Assembly: GCA_012960135.1 (NCBI GenBank)
Contig: DUBW01000034.1
Location: 18,637-82,636 of the forward strand
Source of the DNA: Methyloprofundus sp.
GTDB taxonomy: Bacteria > Pseudomonadota > Gammaproteobacteria > Methylococcales > Methylomonadaceae
Direction: 5' to 3'
DNA length: 64,000 bases
The notes below the pieces were generated by a model, which made no database searches, was not told the origin of the DNA, and worked only from the letters and a program-made list of their open reading frames with translations. The position numbers and the translations under genes were made by a program. This document shows, in pieces, positions 31,653 to 42,653 of this stretch. Positions within the stretch are counted from its first letter, which is position 1. Every line of letters begins with the position of its first letter.

Positions 31653-31973
31653 TTAATCCCAGCGAGTATCCTTTACTTTTATTCGCCCTTGCTCCACTGT
31701 TACTGCTAGACTGGCAATATCTTCGTAAGCAGGGGCAGATTTTACTTTTCCCGTTCTGATGCAAAACCGTGCACCGTGCCGCGGACAGATAATTTCATCG
31801 CCATCAAACTCGCCGCTGGCAATCTCGGCCCCATCGTGTGTACATATATCTTCCAGAGCATAAAAGCCATCTTCTAGTTTAAACACTACAACATCAACAC
31901 CATCGACATCAACCACGATGTGTTCACCCACTGCCAGTGCATTTTCCGCAACTACATCAACCCATTCAGACAT
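31653..31973 (-). CDS. Rieske-type [2Fe-2S] ferredoxin
   Basis: CTHDGAEIASGEFDGDEIICPRHGARF Rieske motifs. Confidence 0.92.
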   Translation of the reverse strand: MSEWVDVVAENALAVGEHIVVDVDGVDVVVFKLEDGFYALEDICTHDGAEIASGEFDGDEIICPRHGARFCIRTGKVKSAPAYEDIASLAVTVEQGRIKVKDTRWD

Positions 31974-32133
31974 GTTTTCCTCTTTTAGTTTGTTAGGACA
32001 CCTCTATTACTTCTGTCTGAGCAGGTATGCGTTTAAAAATTTAGAGAAAACAACGCGAAGATCGCAGTGAATAGCAAGCTATTAACAAGATTTTCAACGC
32101 AGTTATCGAATATTTTAAACGTATAGATGCCAA

Positions 32134-32916
32134 TCATGAATTAATAGAGACGCCCTTTACATAGACATCATATCTCAGCAACTTGCTTTTAAAGCTCTGC
32201 GCTGGTTTACCCCCTAAGGGCGAGGCATAGCCAGGACTTTTCACTACAACTTTTTTTGCCGTTGCCTGCAATGCCGCATCAAATAAAGCATCTTTATCCA
32301 TATCATCACCGAGTAAGTCACGCAAAACCAGCATGGATTTTTTGGGTAAAGCCGATTTTTTTCGTTTAGCCGGAAACATCGGATCTATATAAATGCAATC
32401 AGGCGCATCGCCAAGTTGGGCCAGAATATCTATCGCATTTCCAGAGATTAGTTGAGGCGCAGACAAATCTAATCTTTGCACCCAATCTACATGCTCTAAT
32501 CTTAAAAAAGCATCATGAAGTAATTCCAGCATCACCGGCGAGCGTTCTATACACGTTAAGTCATAGCCCATACGAAATAGATGCAAACTATCTTGTGCCC
32601 AGCCTGTCGTCGCATCAACCACTGTTCTGGTTTTTCGTCCTATGGCTTGTGCCAGAGCGCCTTCTTTAGGAGCTGGCCAGGATCGCTGCTCTCCTTGCCG
32701 AGGTTCTATGTCCACCATCAAGCCGCCCTTTTTAAGTAGCTCTTTATCCAGAAGCTTTAAACAACCATCGCGCCAGCATAAAAAGAAAACTTCAGGGGTT
32801 TTATTATCTACAGAATGATACAGAGGGACCGTTAAGCGCATGGATAAAGCTTGAGAAAGCTCTAAATCATAGTGCTCATTATGTAAAACAGCCAACTTGC
32901 CTATATAGTTGTGCAT
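32134..32916 (-). CDS. rsmJ: 16S rRNA (guanine1516-N2)-methyltransferase
   Basis: VVDATTGWAQDSLHLFRMGYDLTCIERSPVMLELL, CIYIDPMFPAKRKKSALPKKSM. Confidence 0.92.
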   Translation of the reverse strand: MHNYIGKLAVLHNEHYDLELSQALSMRLTVPLYHSVDNKTPEVFFLCWRDGCLKLLDKELLKKGGLMVDIEPRQGEQRSWPAPKEGALAQAIGRKTRTVVDATTGWAQDSLHLFRMGYDLTCIERSPVMLELLHDAFLRLEHVDWVQRLDLSAPQLISGNAIDILAQLGDAPDCIYIDPMFPAKRKKSALPKKSMLVLRDLLGDDMDKDALFDAALQATAKKVVVKSPGYASPLGGKPAQSFKSKLLRYDVYVKGVSINS

Positions 32917-32934
32917 AAATTCAAGAACAAAAAC

Positions 32935-33002
32935 GTAGAGCGGACGTTAGTCCGCTAATGCTGAAACTATGGATGATACCAGCGGACTAAAGTCCTCTCT
33001 AC
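32935..33002. repeat. REP-like imperfect palindrome
   Basis: gtagagcggacgttagtccgct ... agcggactaaagtcctctctac, 22-nt arms with 2 mismatches. Confidence 0.85.
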
Positions 33003-33009
33003 ACCAATA

Positions 33010-33462
33010 TTATTCGGTAGAAATAGAGTCTTGCTCATTTTTTATAGCCGCATCTAGAGTATGCCAGGCTAGTGTCGCGCATTTTACGCGCGCGGGATAC
33101 TCACGTACTCCGGCTAATACGGCTAATTTACCAATAGCTTCCAGATTAATTTCTTTGCTTTTACCTGTGGTCATTTCATGAAACTTGCTAAACAAATCTT
33201 CTGCTTCTGCTTCTGTTTTACCTTTGATAATTTCGGTCATCAATGAAACAGAGGCTGTAGATATTGCACAACCTGAACCTTGAAAGCTTGCATCGGTAAT
33301 TTTATCGCCATCCATCTTTAAAAATAAAGTTAGACGATCACCACATAAAGGATTAAAGCCCTCTACTTTACGGTCTGCATCCTGCATAACATGGAAATTA
33401 CGTGGGTTTCTATTATGGTCAAAAATAACCTCCTGATAGAGGTCGCGTAAATCATCAAACAT
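33010..33462 (-). CDS. sufU: SufU/NifU-like Fe-S scaffold protein
   Basis: LYQEVIFDHNRNPRNFHVM, FNPLCGDRLTLFLK, FQGSGCAISTASVSLMTE. Confidence 0.92.
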   Translation of the reverse strand: MFDDLRDLYQEVIFDHNRNPRNFHVMQDADRKVEGFNPLCGDRLTLFLKMDGDKITDASFQGSGCAISTASVSLMTEIIKGKTEAEAEDLFSKFHEMTTGKSKEINLEAIGKLAVLAGVREYPARVKCATLAWHTLDAAIKNEQDSISTE

Positions 33463-33490
33463 GGTGTTCTCAATTTGTTAGTTTTGCGTA

Positions 33491-34714
33491 TTAGCCAAAG
33501 ATTTCTATCAATGATTCTATACCATTGATTAAAACGTCGACTTCTTCTTTAGTATTGTACATGGCAAAAGAAGCTCTTGCAGTGGCTGGTACTTCAAAAA
33601 AGTCCATAACCGGCATGGCGCAATGATGCCCTGCACGTATTGCAATCCCCAGGCTATCCAACATGGTACCAATATCATGCGGGTGAATTTTATCCAGGAC
33701 AAAAGATAGAATAGCACCCTTTTCCTGTGCCTCACCAATCAAGCGTAAACCTTTAATCTGCTTTGCTTTTACAGTCGCATAGTTCAGTAACTCGGCTTCA
33801 TAAGCTGCAATATTATCCATTCCGATGTCATTGAGGTAATCAATGGCTGCACCTAATCCGATGACATCTGCAATACTCGGCGTACCCGCTTCAAATTTAT
33901 AAGGGAGCGCATTATATTCGGTTTCTTCGAAGGTGACTTTACGAATCATATCACCTCCACCCTGATACGGCGGCATGGCTTCTAACAAGGCCTGCTTGCC
34001 ATACATTACACCGATACCCGATGGCGCGTACAGCTTATGCCCGGAAAACACATAAAAATCACAATCTAATGCCTGCACATCAACCGCCATATGCGGAATA
34101 GCCTGCGCACCATCTAATAAAACCGGGATATTTTTTGCTTTAGCAGCCGCAATAATCTTTTCAACTGGATTCACTGTGCCTAATGCATTAGACATATGCA
34201 CCACTGAAACCAATCTGGTTTTATCCGTAATTAATTTTTCAAACTCGGCATAAATCAATTCACCTTGTAAATTGATCGGTGCGACTTTTAGTATGGCTCC
34301 TGTCTCAGCACAGAGCATTTGCCAAGGCACAATGTTTGAGTGATGCTCCATCGCGGTAATCAGAATTTCATCGCCCGCTTTAATATTGCTTTTGCCAAAA
34401 GTTTGCGCGATTAAGTTAATTGCTTCGGTTGCACCACGCACAAATACAATTTCCTTCGTGCTTTGCGCATTGATAAAGTCCTTAACTTTTTCCCTGGCCC
34501 CTTCGTAGCGATCCGTCGCTTTCACACTTAAGGTATGTACTCCACGATGCACATTGGCATATTCATGGCTATAACAATGTACTATGCTATCAATCACCTG
34601 CTGCGGCTTTTGACAGCTTGCAGCATTATCCAGATAGACTAAAGGTTTATTACGAATTTTCTCTTGTAAAATAGGAAAATCAGCACGAATTTTTTCGATG
34701 GGAAATGTTGTCAT
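33491..34714 (-). CDS. sufS: cysteine desulfurase SufS (start reassigned from 34765)
   Basis: NIVPWQMLCAETGA, LDGAQAIPHMAVDVQALDCDFYVFSGHKLYAPSGIGVMYG, RAGHHCAMP. The first 17 codons of the ORF-track model lie in the 34733-34786 palindrome. Confidence 0.94.
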   Translation of the reverse strand: MTTFPIEKIRADFPILQEKIRNKPLVYLDNAASCQKPQQVIDSIVHCYSHEYANVHRGVHTLSVKATDRYEGAREKVKDFINAQSTKEIVFVRGATEAINLIAQTFGKSNIKAGDEILITAMEHHSNIVPWQMLCAETGAILKVAPINLQGELIYAEFEKLITDKTRLVSVVHMSNALGTVNPVEKIIAAAKAKNIPVLLDGAQAIPHMAVDVQALDCDFYVFSGHKLYAPSGIGVMYGKQALLEAMPPYQGGGDMIRKVTFEETEYNALPYKFEAGTPSIADVIGLGAAIDYLNDIGMDNIAAYEAELLNYATVKAKQIKGLRLIGEAQEKGAILSFVLDKIHPHDIGTMLDSLGIAIRAGHHCAMPVMDFFEVPATARASFAMYNTKEEVDVLINGIESLIEIFG

Positions 34715-34732
34715 ATTGTATCTAAGTGTTTT

Positions 34733-34786
34733 GTAGGTTGGGTTAGGTTTTTTATTGCAATGCATGAAAAAACTAACCCAACCTAC
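34733..34786. repeat. REP-like palindrome
   Basis: gtaggttgggttag ... ctaacccaacctac, 14-bp perfect arms. Confidence 0.88.
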
Positions 34787-34807
34787 ATTTAACGTGTTAA
34801 TTAGGGC

Positions 34808-36157
34808 TTAAAGCCAGTTATGCTGTATACCTACCTGGGGGAAACGTATTAATAGTTGCTCCAACACTTGATCATGTAAATCTGCTAATTTAATCTTTTC
34901 CACCATTTCATTAGCAAAGGCAAAGGTCAGCATATTTCTTGCTGTTTGCTTATCCACACATCGCGACTGTAAATAGAAAATAGATTGCTCATCTAATTGC
35001 CCAACCGTGACTCCATGTGCGCATTTAACATCATCCGCATAAATTTCCAGTTGCGGCTTGGTATCGACTTCTGCATCATCAGAAAGTAGCAGATTACGGT
35101 TATTCATCATCGAATCGGTTTTTTGTGCCTGCTCTGCAACCAGTACGCGTCCCTGAAAAACACCTTTTGCTCGCTGATTTAACACACCTTTATATAGCTC
35201 ATGACTAATAGCATGTGGCTGTAAATGATTTATACGCGTATGATTATCTATATGCTGACGCTTAACACCTAAGTATAAACCGTTCAAATCACATTCAGCC
35301 GCCTGATTAAGATCAGTATGGATATCGTTACGCGCTAGCAGTCCGCCAAAAGCGAAATTGTGATGCGTAAAGCGACTATCTCGCGCCTGTTTAACGTAAG
35401 TGCCACCAAAATGATAAGCTTTCTCGCCTTCCATCTGCAGCTTATACAGGGTTAAATCCGCATTCTGCGCAAGAGAGACTTCCATAACTGCTGCAGAACA
35501 GTAGGCTTCTTCACAGCCCACAAAAGTTTCCAGCACTTTTGCCTCGGCAGATTCTTCTAATACGATAATGTCCCGGGTATTAGCCATAAAACCAGCTTGG
35601 GTAACGACATGCAGGATTTGTATAGGCCTTGTCAATACTTGTTTAGCAGGTACGTGAAGAAATAAGCCATCGCTAAACCACGCGGTATTAAAAGCAACAA
35701 AGCCATGCTCTTTGGCAGCAACTGCCTGAGAAAAATAGCTTTCCAGTAGCTCAGCTTTTTGCTCCAGGGCATTAGCCATATTCATGACTGTAACTGAATC
35801 CGGCACACCATCTAGCATCGATAATGATGCCGAGAAATGACCATCAACTAGGACAACAGACCAGGCATCTGCCAGCAAATGCTGATTGAGGCTGTCGATG
35901 TCAATTGCACCAATTTCTGTACTTGTCGCTGGTGAAAAAAGTTTTTTCTCTATGGCAGAAACATTGGTATAACGCCACGCTTCCTCTCTTAACGACGGAA
36001 AACCGTGTGCTGAAAATTGCTGAGCTGCATCCTGTCTTAATAATCTTAACCAGGCGACCGATTGCCCTGGCAATGCATCTGCAAATTTTGCATATTCGGC
36101 GGGGTATTGACTAATGATTTGATCAGCACTCATTATGCAACCTGCTCTTCTACCCAA
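34808..36157 (-). CDS. sufD: Fe-S assembly protein SufD (start probably internal MSADQIIS)
   Basis: [71 protein letters not shown]. Confidence 0.94.
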   Translation of the reverse strand: MGRRAGCIMSADQIISQYPAEYAKFADALPGQSVAWLRLLRQDAAQQFSAHGFPSLREEAWRYTNVSAIEKKLFSPATSTEIGAIDIDSLNQHLLADAWSVVLVDGHFSASLSMLDGVPDSVTVMNMANALEQKAELLESYFSQAVAAKEHGFVAFNTAWFSDGLFLHVPAKQVLTRPIQILHVVTQAGFMANTRDIIVLEESAEAKVLETFVGCEEAYCSAAVMEVSLAQNADLTLYKLQMEGEKAYHFGGTYVKQARDSRFTHHNFAFGGLLARNDIHTDLNQAAECDLNGLYLGVKRQHIDNHTRINHLQPHAISHELYKGVLNQRAKGVFQGRVLVAEQAQKTDSMMNNRNLLLSDDAEVDTKPQLEIYADDVKCAHGVTVGQLDEQSIFYLQSRCVDKQTARNMLTFAFANEMVEKIKLADLHDQVLEQLLIRFPQVGIQHNWL

Positions 36158-36882
36158 CGATAACCCTTTGCTTCCAGCTCCAAAGCCAGTTCAGGACCAC
36201 CTGATTTGACAATTTTCCCATCCGCTAAAACATGCACGATATCAGGCTTGATATAATCCAGAAGACGCTGATAGTGGGTGATCATCAAAAAGGAACGGTC
36301 TTCAGCACGTAAAGAATTCACGCCAGCTGCAACAACTTTTAGGGCATCAATATCCAGCCCCGAGTCGGTTTCATCCAAAATACATAAACTCGGTTCTAAA
36401 ATAGCGGCCTGTAATATTTCATTACGCTTTTTCTCACCGCCCGAAAAACCTTCGTTCACTGAACGATATAAAAACTTTTCATCCATTTCTAATAATTTAA
36501 CCTTGTCTTTTACTAAGGTTAAAAAATCCATCGCATCGACTTCGGGCAAACCCTTATGCTTACGAATGGCGTTTAAAGCCGCTTTCATAAGATAAATATT
36601 GCTTACTCCAGGAATCTCTACCGGGTATTGAAACGCTAAAAACACACCTTTACGTGCTCTTTCATCAGGCTCCAGGTCTAATAGATTCTCCCCTTGATAA
36701 GTGACGTTTCCTGCAGTGACAGTGTAACCTGACTTTCCGGACAAGACATGAGACAGCGTGCTCTTACCCGCGCCATTAGGTCCCATAATCGCATGTACTT
36801 CCCCTGCTTTAATCTGCAGGTTAAGACCTTTAAGAATAGGCTTATCGCCTACATTGACATGAAGATTTTCTATGCTAAGCAT
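36133..36882 (-). CDS. sufC: Fe-S assembly ATPase SufC
   Basis: [46 protein letters not shown]. Confidence 0.96.
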   Translation of the reverse strand: MLSIENLHVNVGDKPILKGLNLQIKAGEVHAIMGPNGAGKSTLSHVLSGKSGYTVTAGNVTYQGENLLDLEPDERARKGVFLAFQYPVEIPGVSNIYLMKAALNAIRKHKGLPEVDAMDFLTLVKDKVKLLEMDEKFLYRSVNEGFSGGEKKRNEILQAAILEPSLCILDETDSGLDIDALKVVAAGVNSLRAEDRSFLMITHYQRLLDYIKPDIVHVLADGKIVKSGGPELALELEAKGYRWVEEQVA

Positions 36883-36953
36883 TTATTATTTACCTGATAT
36901 ATTTTTAAACTGTGTCTGCTTCTACCGCGCTACATTGGGAAGCAGAGAAAACT

Positions 36954-38402
36954 TTAACCCACCGAACCTTCCAGGCTAATCCCCAATAAAGCCTGTGCCT
37001 CAACGGCAAATTCCATGGGTAATTCTTTGAAGACACTCTTGCAAAAACCATTAACGATCATCGACACAGCATCTTCGGCAGATAAGCCACGCTGTTGACA
37101 GAAAAACAACTGGTCTTCACTAATTTTAGAGGTTGTTGCTTCATGCTCAACTTGTGCCGAAGGTTGCTTCACTTCGACATAAGGAAAAGTATGTGCGCCA
37201 CATTTATCGCCCACTAATAACGAGTCGCACTGAGTATAATTACGCGCACCTATTGCTGCTTTACCCACTTTAACCAGGCCGCGATAGGTATTTTGCGAAC
37301 GCCCTGCCGAGATCCCTTTTGCAATTATGGTACTACGCGTGTTTTTACCGACATGGATCATCTTGGTTCCGGTGTCAGCCTGTTGCAGATTATTGGTGAG
37401 TGCAACTGAATAAAATTCACCAATAGAGTTATCACCTAATAAAACACAGCTCGGATATTTCCAGGTGATCGCAGAACCTGTTTCAACCTGGGTCCAGGAA
37501 ACTTTTGAATTTGCACCCCGACATTCAGCACGCTTGGTAACAAAATTATAAATTCCACCGACGCCATTTTCATCGCCCGGGTACCAGTTTTGTACCGTTG
37601 AATATTTAATCTCCGCATTATCCATGACAACCAGCTCTACGACCGCTGCATGCAATTGATTTTCATCGCGCATCGGTGCAGTACAGCCTTCCAGATAACT
37701 GACATGACTATCTTCATCTGCAATAATCAAGGTGCGCTCAAACTGTCCGGTATTGGCCGCATTAATTCTAAAGTAAGTGGACAATTCCATCGGACATCGA
37801 ACGCCCTTGGGGATATACACAAAAGAACCATCGGTAAATACCGCTGCATTTAAAGCGGCAAAAAAGTTATCGCCGGATGGAACGACCGTACCTAAATACT
37901 GTTTAACTAATTCGGGATGCTCTTGCAGGGCTTCTGAAATCGGGCAAAAGATTACCCCGGCATCTTTTAATTTGCCTTTAAACGTTGTCGCCACCGAGAC
38001 GCTATCGAATACAGCATCCACTGCGACACCTGCCAGGCGCTCTTGCTCATCGAGTGGAATACCTAGTTTCTTATAGGTCTCCAGTAATTCCGGGTCTATT
38101 TCATCCAGACTTTGCGGCTTATCTGAATCTTTTTTAGGGGCTGAATAATAACTAATTGACTGGTAATCAATGGGGGTTATATTTAGCTGCGCCCAATTAG
38201 GTTCAGTCATAGTCTGCCAATGTCGGAATGCTTTTAAGCGATAGTCCAACATAAATTCTGGCTCACCTTTAATCGCTGAAAGTTTTGCGATCACTTCTTC
38301 ATCTAACCCAGGTGGGAATGTATCCACCTCCAGTTCGGTGACAAAGCCTTCTTTATACTTTTGACTAATCAGGTTATCAATTTCTTGTGCGCTTGTTGAC
38401 AT
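36954..38402 (-). CDS. sufB: Fe-S assembly protein SufB
   Basis: [63 protein letters not shown]. Confidence 0.96.
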   Translation of the reverse strand: MSTSAQEIDNLISQKYKEGFVTELEVDTFPPGLDEEVIAKLSAIKGEPEFMLDYRLKAFRHWQTMTEPNWAQLNITPIDYQSISYYSAPKKDSDKPQSLDEIDPELLETYKKLGIPLDEQERLAGVAVDAVFDSVSVATTFKGKLKDAGVIFCPISEALQEHPELVKQYLGTVVPSGDNFFAALNAAVFTDGSFVYIPKGVRCPMELSTYFRINAANTGQFERTLIIADEDSHVSYLEGCTAPMRDENQLHAAVVELVVMDNAEIKYSTVQNWYPGDENGVGGIYNFVTKRAECRGANSKVSWTQVETGSAITWKYPSCVLLGDNSIGEFYSVALTNNLQQADTGTKMIHVGKNTRSTIIAKGISAGRSQNTYRGLVKVGKAAIGARNYTQCDSLLVGDKCGAHTFPYVEVKQPSAQVEHEATTSKISEDQLFFCQQRGLSAEDAVSMIVNGFCKSVFKELPMEFAVEAQALLGISLEGSVG

Positions 38403-38411
38403 AAATACTCT

Positions 38412-38870
38412 TTATCTATTTAAACGATACAAACTGGCCACGGGCACAGTAATTTCTTGAGGAGCTTTAACAGGTAGTAACATATCAGCTAAGGTCACCG
38501 ACTCCAGCGCTTGCTGAATAGTTTGATTGACTATTCGCCAGTTATTACCAATCTGACAACCAGAAACTTGGCCACAACTACCTTCCTGCGTACTGCATTC
38601 GGTTAAGGCTATCGGCCCTTCTAGCGCGGCAATTACTGATGCGACAGTAATTTTCTCAGGTGGTTGAACTAAAGCGTAGCCCCCTTTCGCACCACGAATA
38701 GAACTTAATACCTCTGCCTTAAGCAGTAATTTTAAAATTTTGCTCACCGTGGGTAAAGCAATACCCGTTGCCCTTGAGATCTCCAAAGCAGCGTGAATCT
38801 GAGTTTGACTTTTTGCCATAAAACTCAGTATCACCGTTGCATAGTCAGTCAATTTAGCCAGACGTAACAT
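38412..38870 (-). CDS. SUF-associated Rrf2-family Fe-S regulator
   Basis: MLRLAKLTDYATVILSFMA, LSSIRGAKGGYALV, three conserved Cys (CSTQEGSCGQVSGC). Confidence 0.92.
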   Translation of the reverse strand: MLRLAKLTDYATVILSFMAKSQTQIHAALEISRATGIALPTVSKILKLLLKAEVLSSIRGAKGGYALVQPPEKITVASVIAALEGPIALTECSTQEGSCGQVSGCQIGNNWRIVNQTIQQALESVTLADMLLPVKAPQEITVPVASLYRLNR

Positions 38871-38887
38871 GTGTACTCCTACAATTT

Positions 38888-38904
38888 AGGACAATTTTAG
38901 TCCT
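38888..38904 (-). promoter_or_regulatory. inverted repeat resembling an IscR type-1-like operator
   Basis: Minus strand AGGACTAAAATTGTCCT about 18-34 nt upstream of the Rrf2-family gene. Confidence 0.5.
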
Positions 38905-38942
38905 CTTTAATTCCATAGTAAATAGCTTGGTTATTATTTTTA

Positions 38943-41213
38943 TCATTCTAACTGTCCATTCCAGTACCCGCCATACTGCTTTCTATAGAGTTCAACTGCA
39001 TTGTTTGCATTACCTCCGCCCACGCTAATGGCACCTGTCTCGCCGGTAATATAGTATATTGCATTAATGGCCTTATAGCGCGTTATTACTGCAACATGTG
39101 GAAAACCAAAGCGATTCGGAGAATCTGCCGGGATTAAAATAATAGCCGGGTTTACCAATGCCAGAAATGCGCTACTAGAGGATGTTTTACTCCCATGATG
39201 TGGCGCAATTAATATATCTGCTGCTAAAGTGCGACCGGCATGATTGACTAAATAGTTTTCTGCTGCCCGCTCAATATCACCCGTTAGCAGCACACTCGTG
39301 TGTAATGTCTGGATACGCAAAACACAGGAATTATCATTTTCATTTTGAAACATTTGCTTAGGCGGTGACAAGAACTGAAAGCTTACCTGGTCCCATTGCC
39401 ACATATATCCTGCATAGCATTGCGTTGCATTATAATCTGCTAATTGTTCTGGAACACTACTGAACACTTGCCGTACTGGAATTGAACTTAACAATGCCCT
39501 GGCACCGCCGATATGATCATTATCAGCATGACTGATAACTAACTGATCCAGGCTAGTGATATGCCGATAATACAACAAAGGCAAAACCACATTCTTGCCC
39601 ATATCAAATTTATCTGAAAATTTCGCCCCCGTATCAAATACCAAAGCGTGTTCAGTAGTTTCAACCAACACTGACAAGCCCTGGCCTACATCCAGCAGGG
39701 TTAAGTTTATTTCACCCTGCTCTGGCTTATCGGGCTTAATTAAAACAACCGGCAATAGTAACAGCATTCCCAGAAACCGCCCTGGAATCCCTTTAGGCGC
39801 TAATAGTAGCAATACTCCAAGCATAGCCAATAGCATTTGCCATACCTGCGGTTTAGGGTGAACAATACTCGCCATGGGAAAATTGACTAGATATTCTAAT
39901 ACTTGCCATAAAACCTGTAAAACCTGATCAACCAACTGCAACAACAAATTGGCTATATCAGGTGCAATCTGCAATAAAGCAAGTGCTAACAAGGACATTG
40001 GCACGACTAAAAAGCTGACGACAGGTACGGCAAGCATATTTGCAACCGGCGCGATAAACGAAATTCGCTGGAAGAAAAATAGTAATGCCGGCAACAAACT
40101 CAATGCCACAACGGCATTTATTTTCAGACTACTTAAGAGATGATGCTTCCGACCTAAACGAGCCGCCAGTACATAAACAATACAAAAAACTGCCAGAAAT
40201 GATAAATAAAACCCAGCTGAAAGTGCTGCCATAGGATCTAGCAACAACACAGTCAATAAAGCCAGAGCAAAAATATTTAGCGTTTTCACATGCCTACGCG
40301 TGATAATGGTCAGCATCACTACACCCAGCATAATCAAAGCGCGCTGGGTTGGAATGGAAAAACCCGCAAGTGCAGCATAGAACAGTGCCGCAATAAAGGC
40401 GAAGCAAGCCGCAACCTGTGGCGCTGAGTAGTAGTTCGAGGGTAATCGCAACCAGCATTTAAACACTAGCCAATACACCATTCCGGCGACTAATCCGATA
40501 TGCAGCCCAGAAATTGCCATTAAATGGTTAGTGCCACTATTAGAAAGTACTTGCCATTGACGCACCGATATCTGACTTTTATCGCCGATACTCAGTGCTT
40601 TGATCAAAGCCAGGCTTGCCGGGCTGATATCTTGCTGCGCTAATAAATCTGCAAGTTTTTGGCGTATAACTGAAATACTCGTCCAGGCAGATTTTGTTGC
40701 CAATAATCGCGCCGTTTCTGCTTGCCGGACATAACCAGTCGCACCGATATGCCGGATAAATAACCATTTCTCGTAATCAAAACCACCCGGGTTAAGTGTG
40801 CCATGCGGCTGCTTTAATTTGACATAAAATTGCCAGCTCTGGCCTGCGCTAATTGTTTGCTCAGGATAATACCAGCTTAAGCGTAATTTATCGGGTAAAG
40901 GCAGAGCTGCCTTTTTTAGCTGAAAGTCAAAGCGTACGCGGCGGGCATTATATTCAGGTAAGCCGATAATATCGCCCTGAATTAAGAACTCTTGACCTTG
41001 TAGCTCAGAGCTTAATTGAGTGGATAAATAATGATTAGCAGTAACGCTGGCATACACGATGCCAGAAAGAAAAAATGCAATTCGCCAATATTTTAAATAA
41101 GCCGCAAAAATGGCTAATATAAACGCCAAGGTGATTAATAGACCGCTAGGCAGCATGCTCCATTGCTGACTAAGAAACACCCCTAGAAAAAAGGATAGAA
41201 CAGATAAGAACAT
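38943..41213 (-). CDS. comEC: DNA internalization-related competence protein ComEC/Rec2
   Basis: Multi-TM; NHLMAISGLHIGLVAGM; LLDVGQGLSVLVET; ISHADNDHIGGARALL; LIAPHHGSKTSSSS. Confidence 0.95.
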   Translation of the reverse strand: MFLSVLSFFLGVFLSQQWSMLPSGLLITLAFILAIFAAYLKYWRIAFFLSGIVYASVTANHYLSTQLSSELQGQEFLIQGDIIGLPEYNARRVRFDFQLKKAALPLPDKLRLSWYYPEQTISAGQSWQFYVKLKQPHGTLNPGGFDYEKWLFIRHIGATGYVRQAETARLLATKSAWTSISVIRQKLADLLAQQDISPASLALIKALSIGDKSQISVRQWQVLSNSGTNHLMAISGLHIGLVAGMVYWLVFKCWLRLPSNYYSAPQVAACFAFIAALFYAALAGFSIPTQRALIMLGVVMLTIITRRHVKTLNIFALALLTVLLLDPMAALSAGFYLSFLAVFCIVYVLAARLGRKHHLLSSLKINAVVALSLLPALLFFFQRISFIAPVANMLAVPVVSFLVVPMSLLALALLQIAPDIANLLLQLVDQVLQVLWQVLEYLVNFPMASIVHPKPQVWQMLLAMLGVLLLLAPKGIPGRFLGMLLLLPVVLIKPDKPEQGEINLTLLDVGQGLSVLVETTEHALVFDTGAKFSDKFDMGKNVVLPLLYYRHITSLDQLVISHADNDHIGGARALLSSIPVRQVFSSVPEQLADYNATQCYAGYMWQWDQVSFQFLSPPKQMFQNENDNSCVLRIQTLHTSVLLTGDIERAAENYLVNHAGRTLAADILIAPHHGSKTSSSSAFLALVNPAIILIPADSPNRFGFPHVAVITRYKAINAIYYITGETGAISVGGGNANNAVELYRKQYGGYWNGQLE

Positions 41214-41396
41214 ATCTTGTACACCCTATCATATAACCATACTTAATAACCATACTTAATAACCATACGTAGTTTAAGTAGATTAAAACTGTACGCGTCA
41301 GCATTATTAGAAAAATCAGCAAGCCATGGCAACTTAAAATGAATACTAAAACCTGCTACACTTAAGGACCATCTATATTAATGGATTTCATTCATC

Positions 41397-41906
41397 ATGC
41401 CAAAAAAGATAATAAAAAAGTACATGCCGTCCCCTGAGTCCATTAAGGAAAATAAAAATCTGCAATTTTTAGGTGATAAATTACACGACCCGAATCTTTG
41501 GCATTTAAACAGACGCTCTGTCGCAGCCGCTTTTGCTGTCGGCCTTTTTGTCGCCTGGATTCCCACTCCCGGACAAATGATAATCTCCGCCGTTATGGCG
41601 CTGTTTTTCCGTGCTAATCTACCTATTTCTGTTGCATTAGTTTGGGTAACCAACCCCTTAACCATGCCCCCGATGTTTTATTTTGCCTATCGCCTGGGAT
41701 TATGGACGCTAAACCAGCCCTCGCCTGCTGATGATTTTGAGCTCTCCGTGGAAAGTATCACTGCAAGTCTGAGTGATATAGGCGGTCCTTTTCTATTTGG
41801 CTGCCTGATCCTGGGTATTATTTCAGCAACCATAGGCTATTTTGGCATGCGCTGGTTTTGGCGCTGGCATGTTGTCAATCAATGGCGTGAACGTTCGAAA
41901 AGATAA
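41397..41906 (+). CDS. DUF2062 domain membrane protein
   Basis: PNLWHLNRRSVAAAFAVGLFVAWIPTPGQMIISA...VWVTNPLTMPPMFYFAYRLG. Confidence 0.9.
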   Translation: MPKKIIKKYMPSPESIKENKNLQFLGDKLHDPNLWHLNRRSVAAAFAVGLFVAWIPTPGQMIISAVMALFFRANLPISVALVWVTNPLTMPPMFYFAYRLGLWTLNQPSPADDFELSVESITASLSDIGGPFLFGCLILGIISATIGYFGMRWFWRWHVVNQWRERSKR

Positions 41907-41972
41907 AAAGTGGGCTAGTGTGCGACTTAAACTTCAAAGTTCCGCTATAAATCTAGCCCTTAAACTCTGCTA

Positions 41973-42653
41973 TTATTCGACAATCATTCCATCAGCCATA
42001 TGCAACACTCTATCCATACGCCCTGCCAAATCCGCATCATGCGTCACAATCAAAAAACTAATCTGTAACTCTTGATTCAGCTCTTGCATGAGCTGATAAA
42101 TACTTTCAGCTGTCTTACTATCCAAATTACCTGTCGGCTCATCTGCCAATATACACTTAGGCTTATTAATTAATGCCCTGGCGATTGCAACCCTCTGTCT
42201 TTCACCACCCGATAGCTCTCCTGGTTTATGTTTGACTCGATGATCTAAACCGACCCGCTGCAGAATTTCTTCTGCGGCTCGTTTAGCCTCTGCAATTGAG
42301 CTACCGCCAATCAAGGCAGGCATCGTGACATTTTCTAAAACAGTAAATTCACCTAACAGATGATGAAACTGATAAATAAAGCCCAAAGAGCGATTTCTTA
42401 ATTTAGCCAATTTTGCCTGGCGTACTTTTTTTAAATTCACGCCATCTAGAATCACCTCGCCGCTACTGGGCTTATCAAGCCCCCCCAGCAAATGCAGCAA
42501 GGTACTTTTACCTGAGCCTGAAGCCCCCATTATGGCAATTCTTTCTCCCTCAGCAACGGAAAAGTCTACGTCTTTTAAAACCTCGACATTTAGATTACCT
42601 TGCTTGAATCGTTTACTTAATTTATGGCATTGTAGAATTTTATGATCACTCAT
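41973..42653 (-). CDS. lolD: lipoprotein-releasing ABC transporter ATPase
   Basis: [62 protein letters not shown]. Confidence 0.95.
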   Translation of the reverse strand: MSDHKILQCHKLSKRFKQGNLNVEVLKDVDFSVAEGERIAIMGASGSGKSTLLHLLGGLDKPSSGEVILDGVNLKKVRQAKLAKLRNRSLGFIYQFHHLLGEFTVLENVTMPALIGGSSIAEAKRAAEEILQRVGLDHRVKHKPGELSGGERQRVAIARALINKPKCILADEPTGNLDSKTAESIYQLMQELNQELQISFLIVTHDADLAGRMDRVLHMADGMIVE

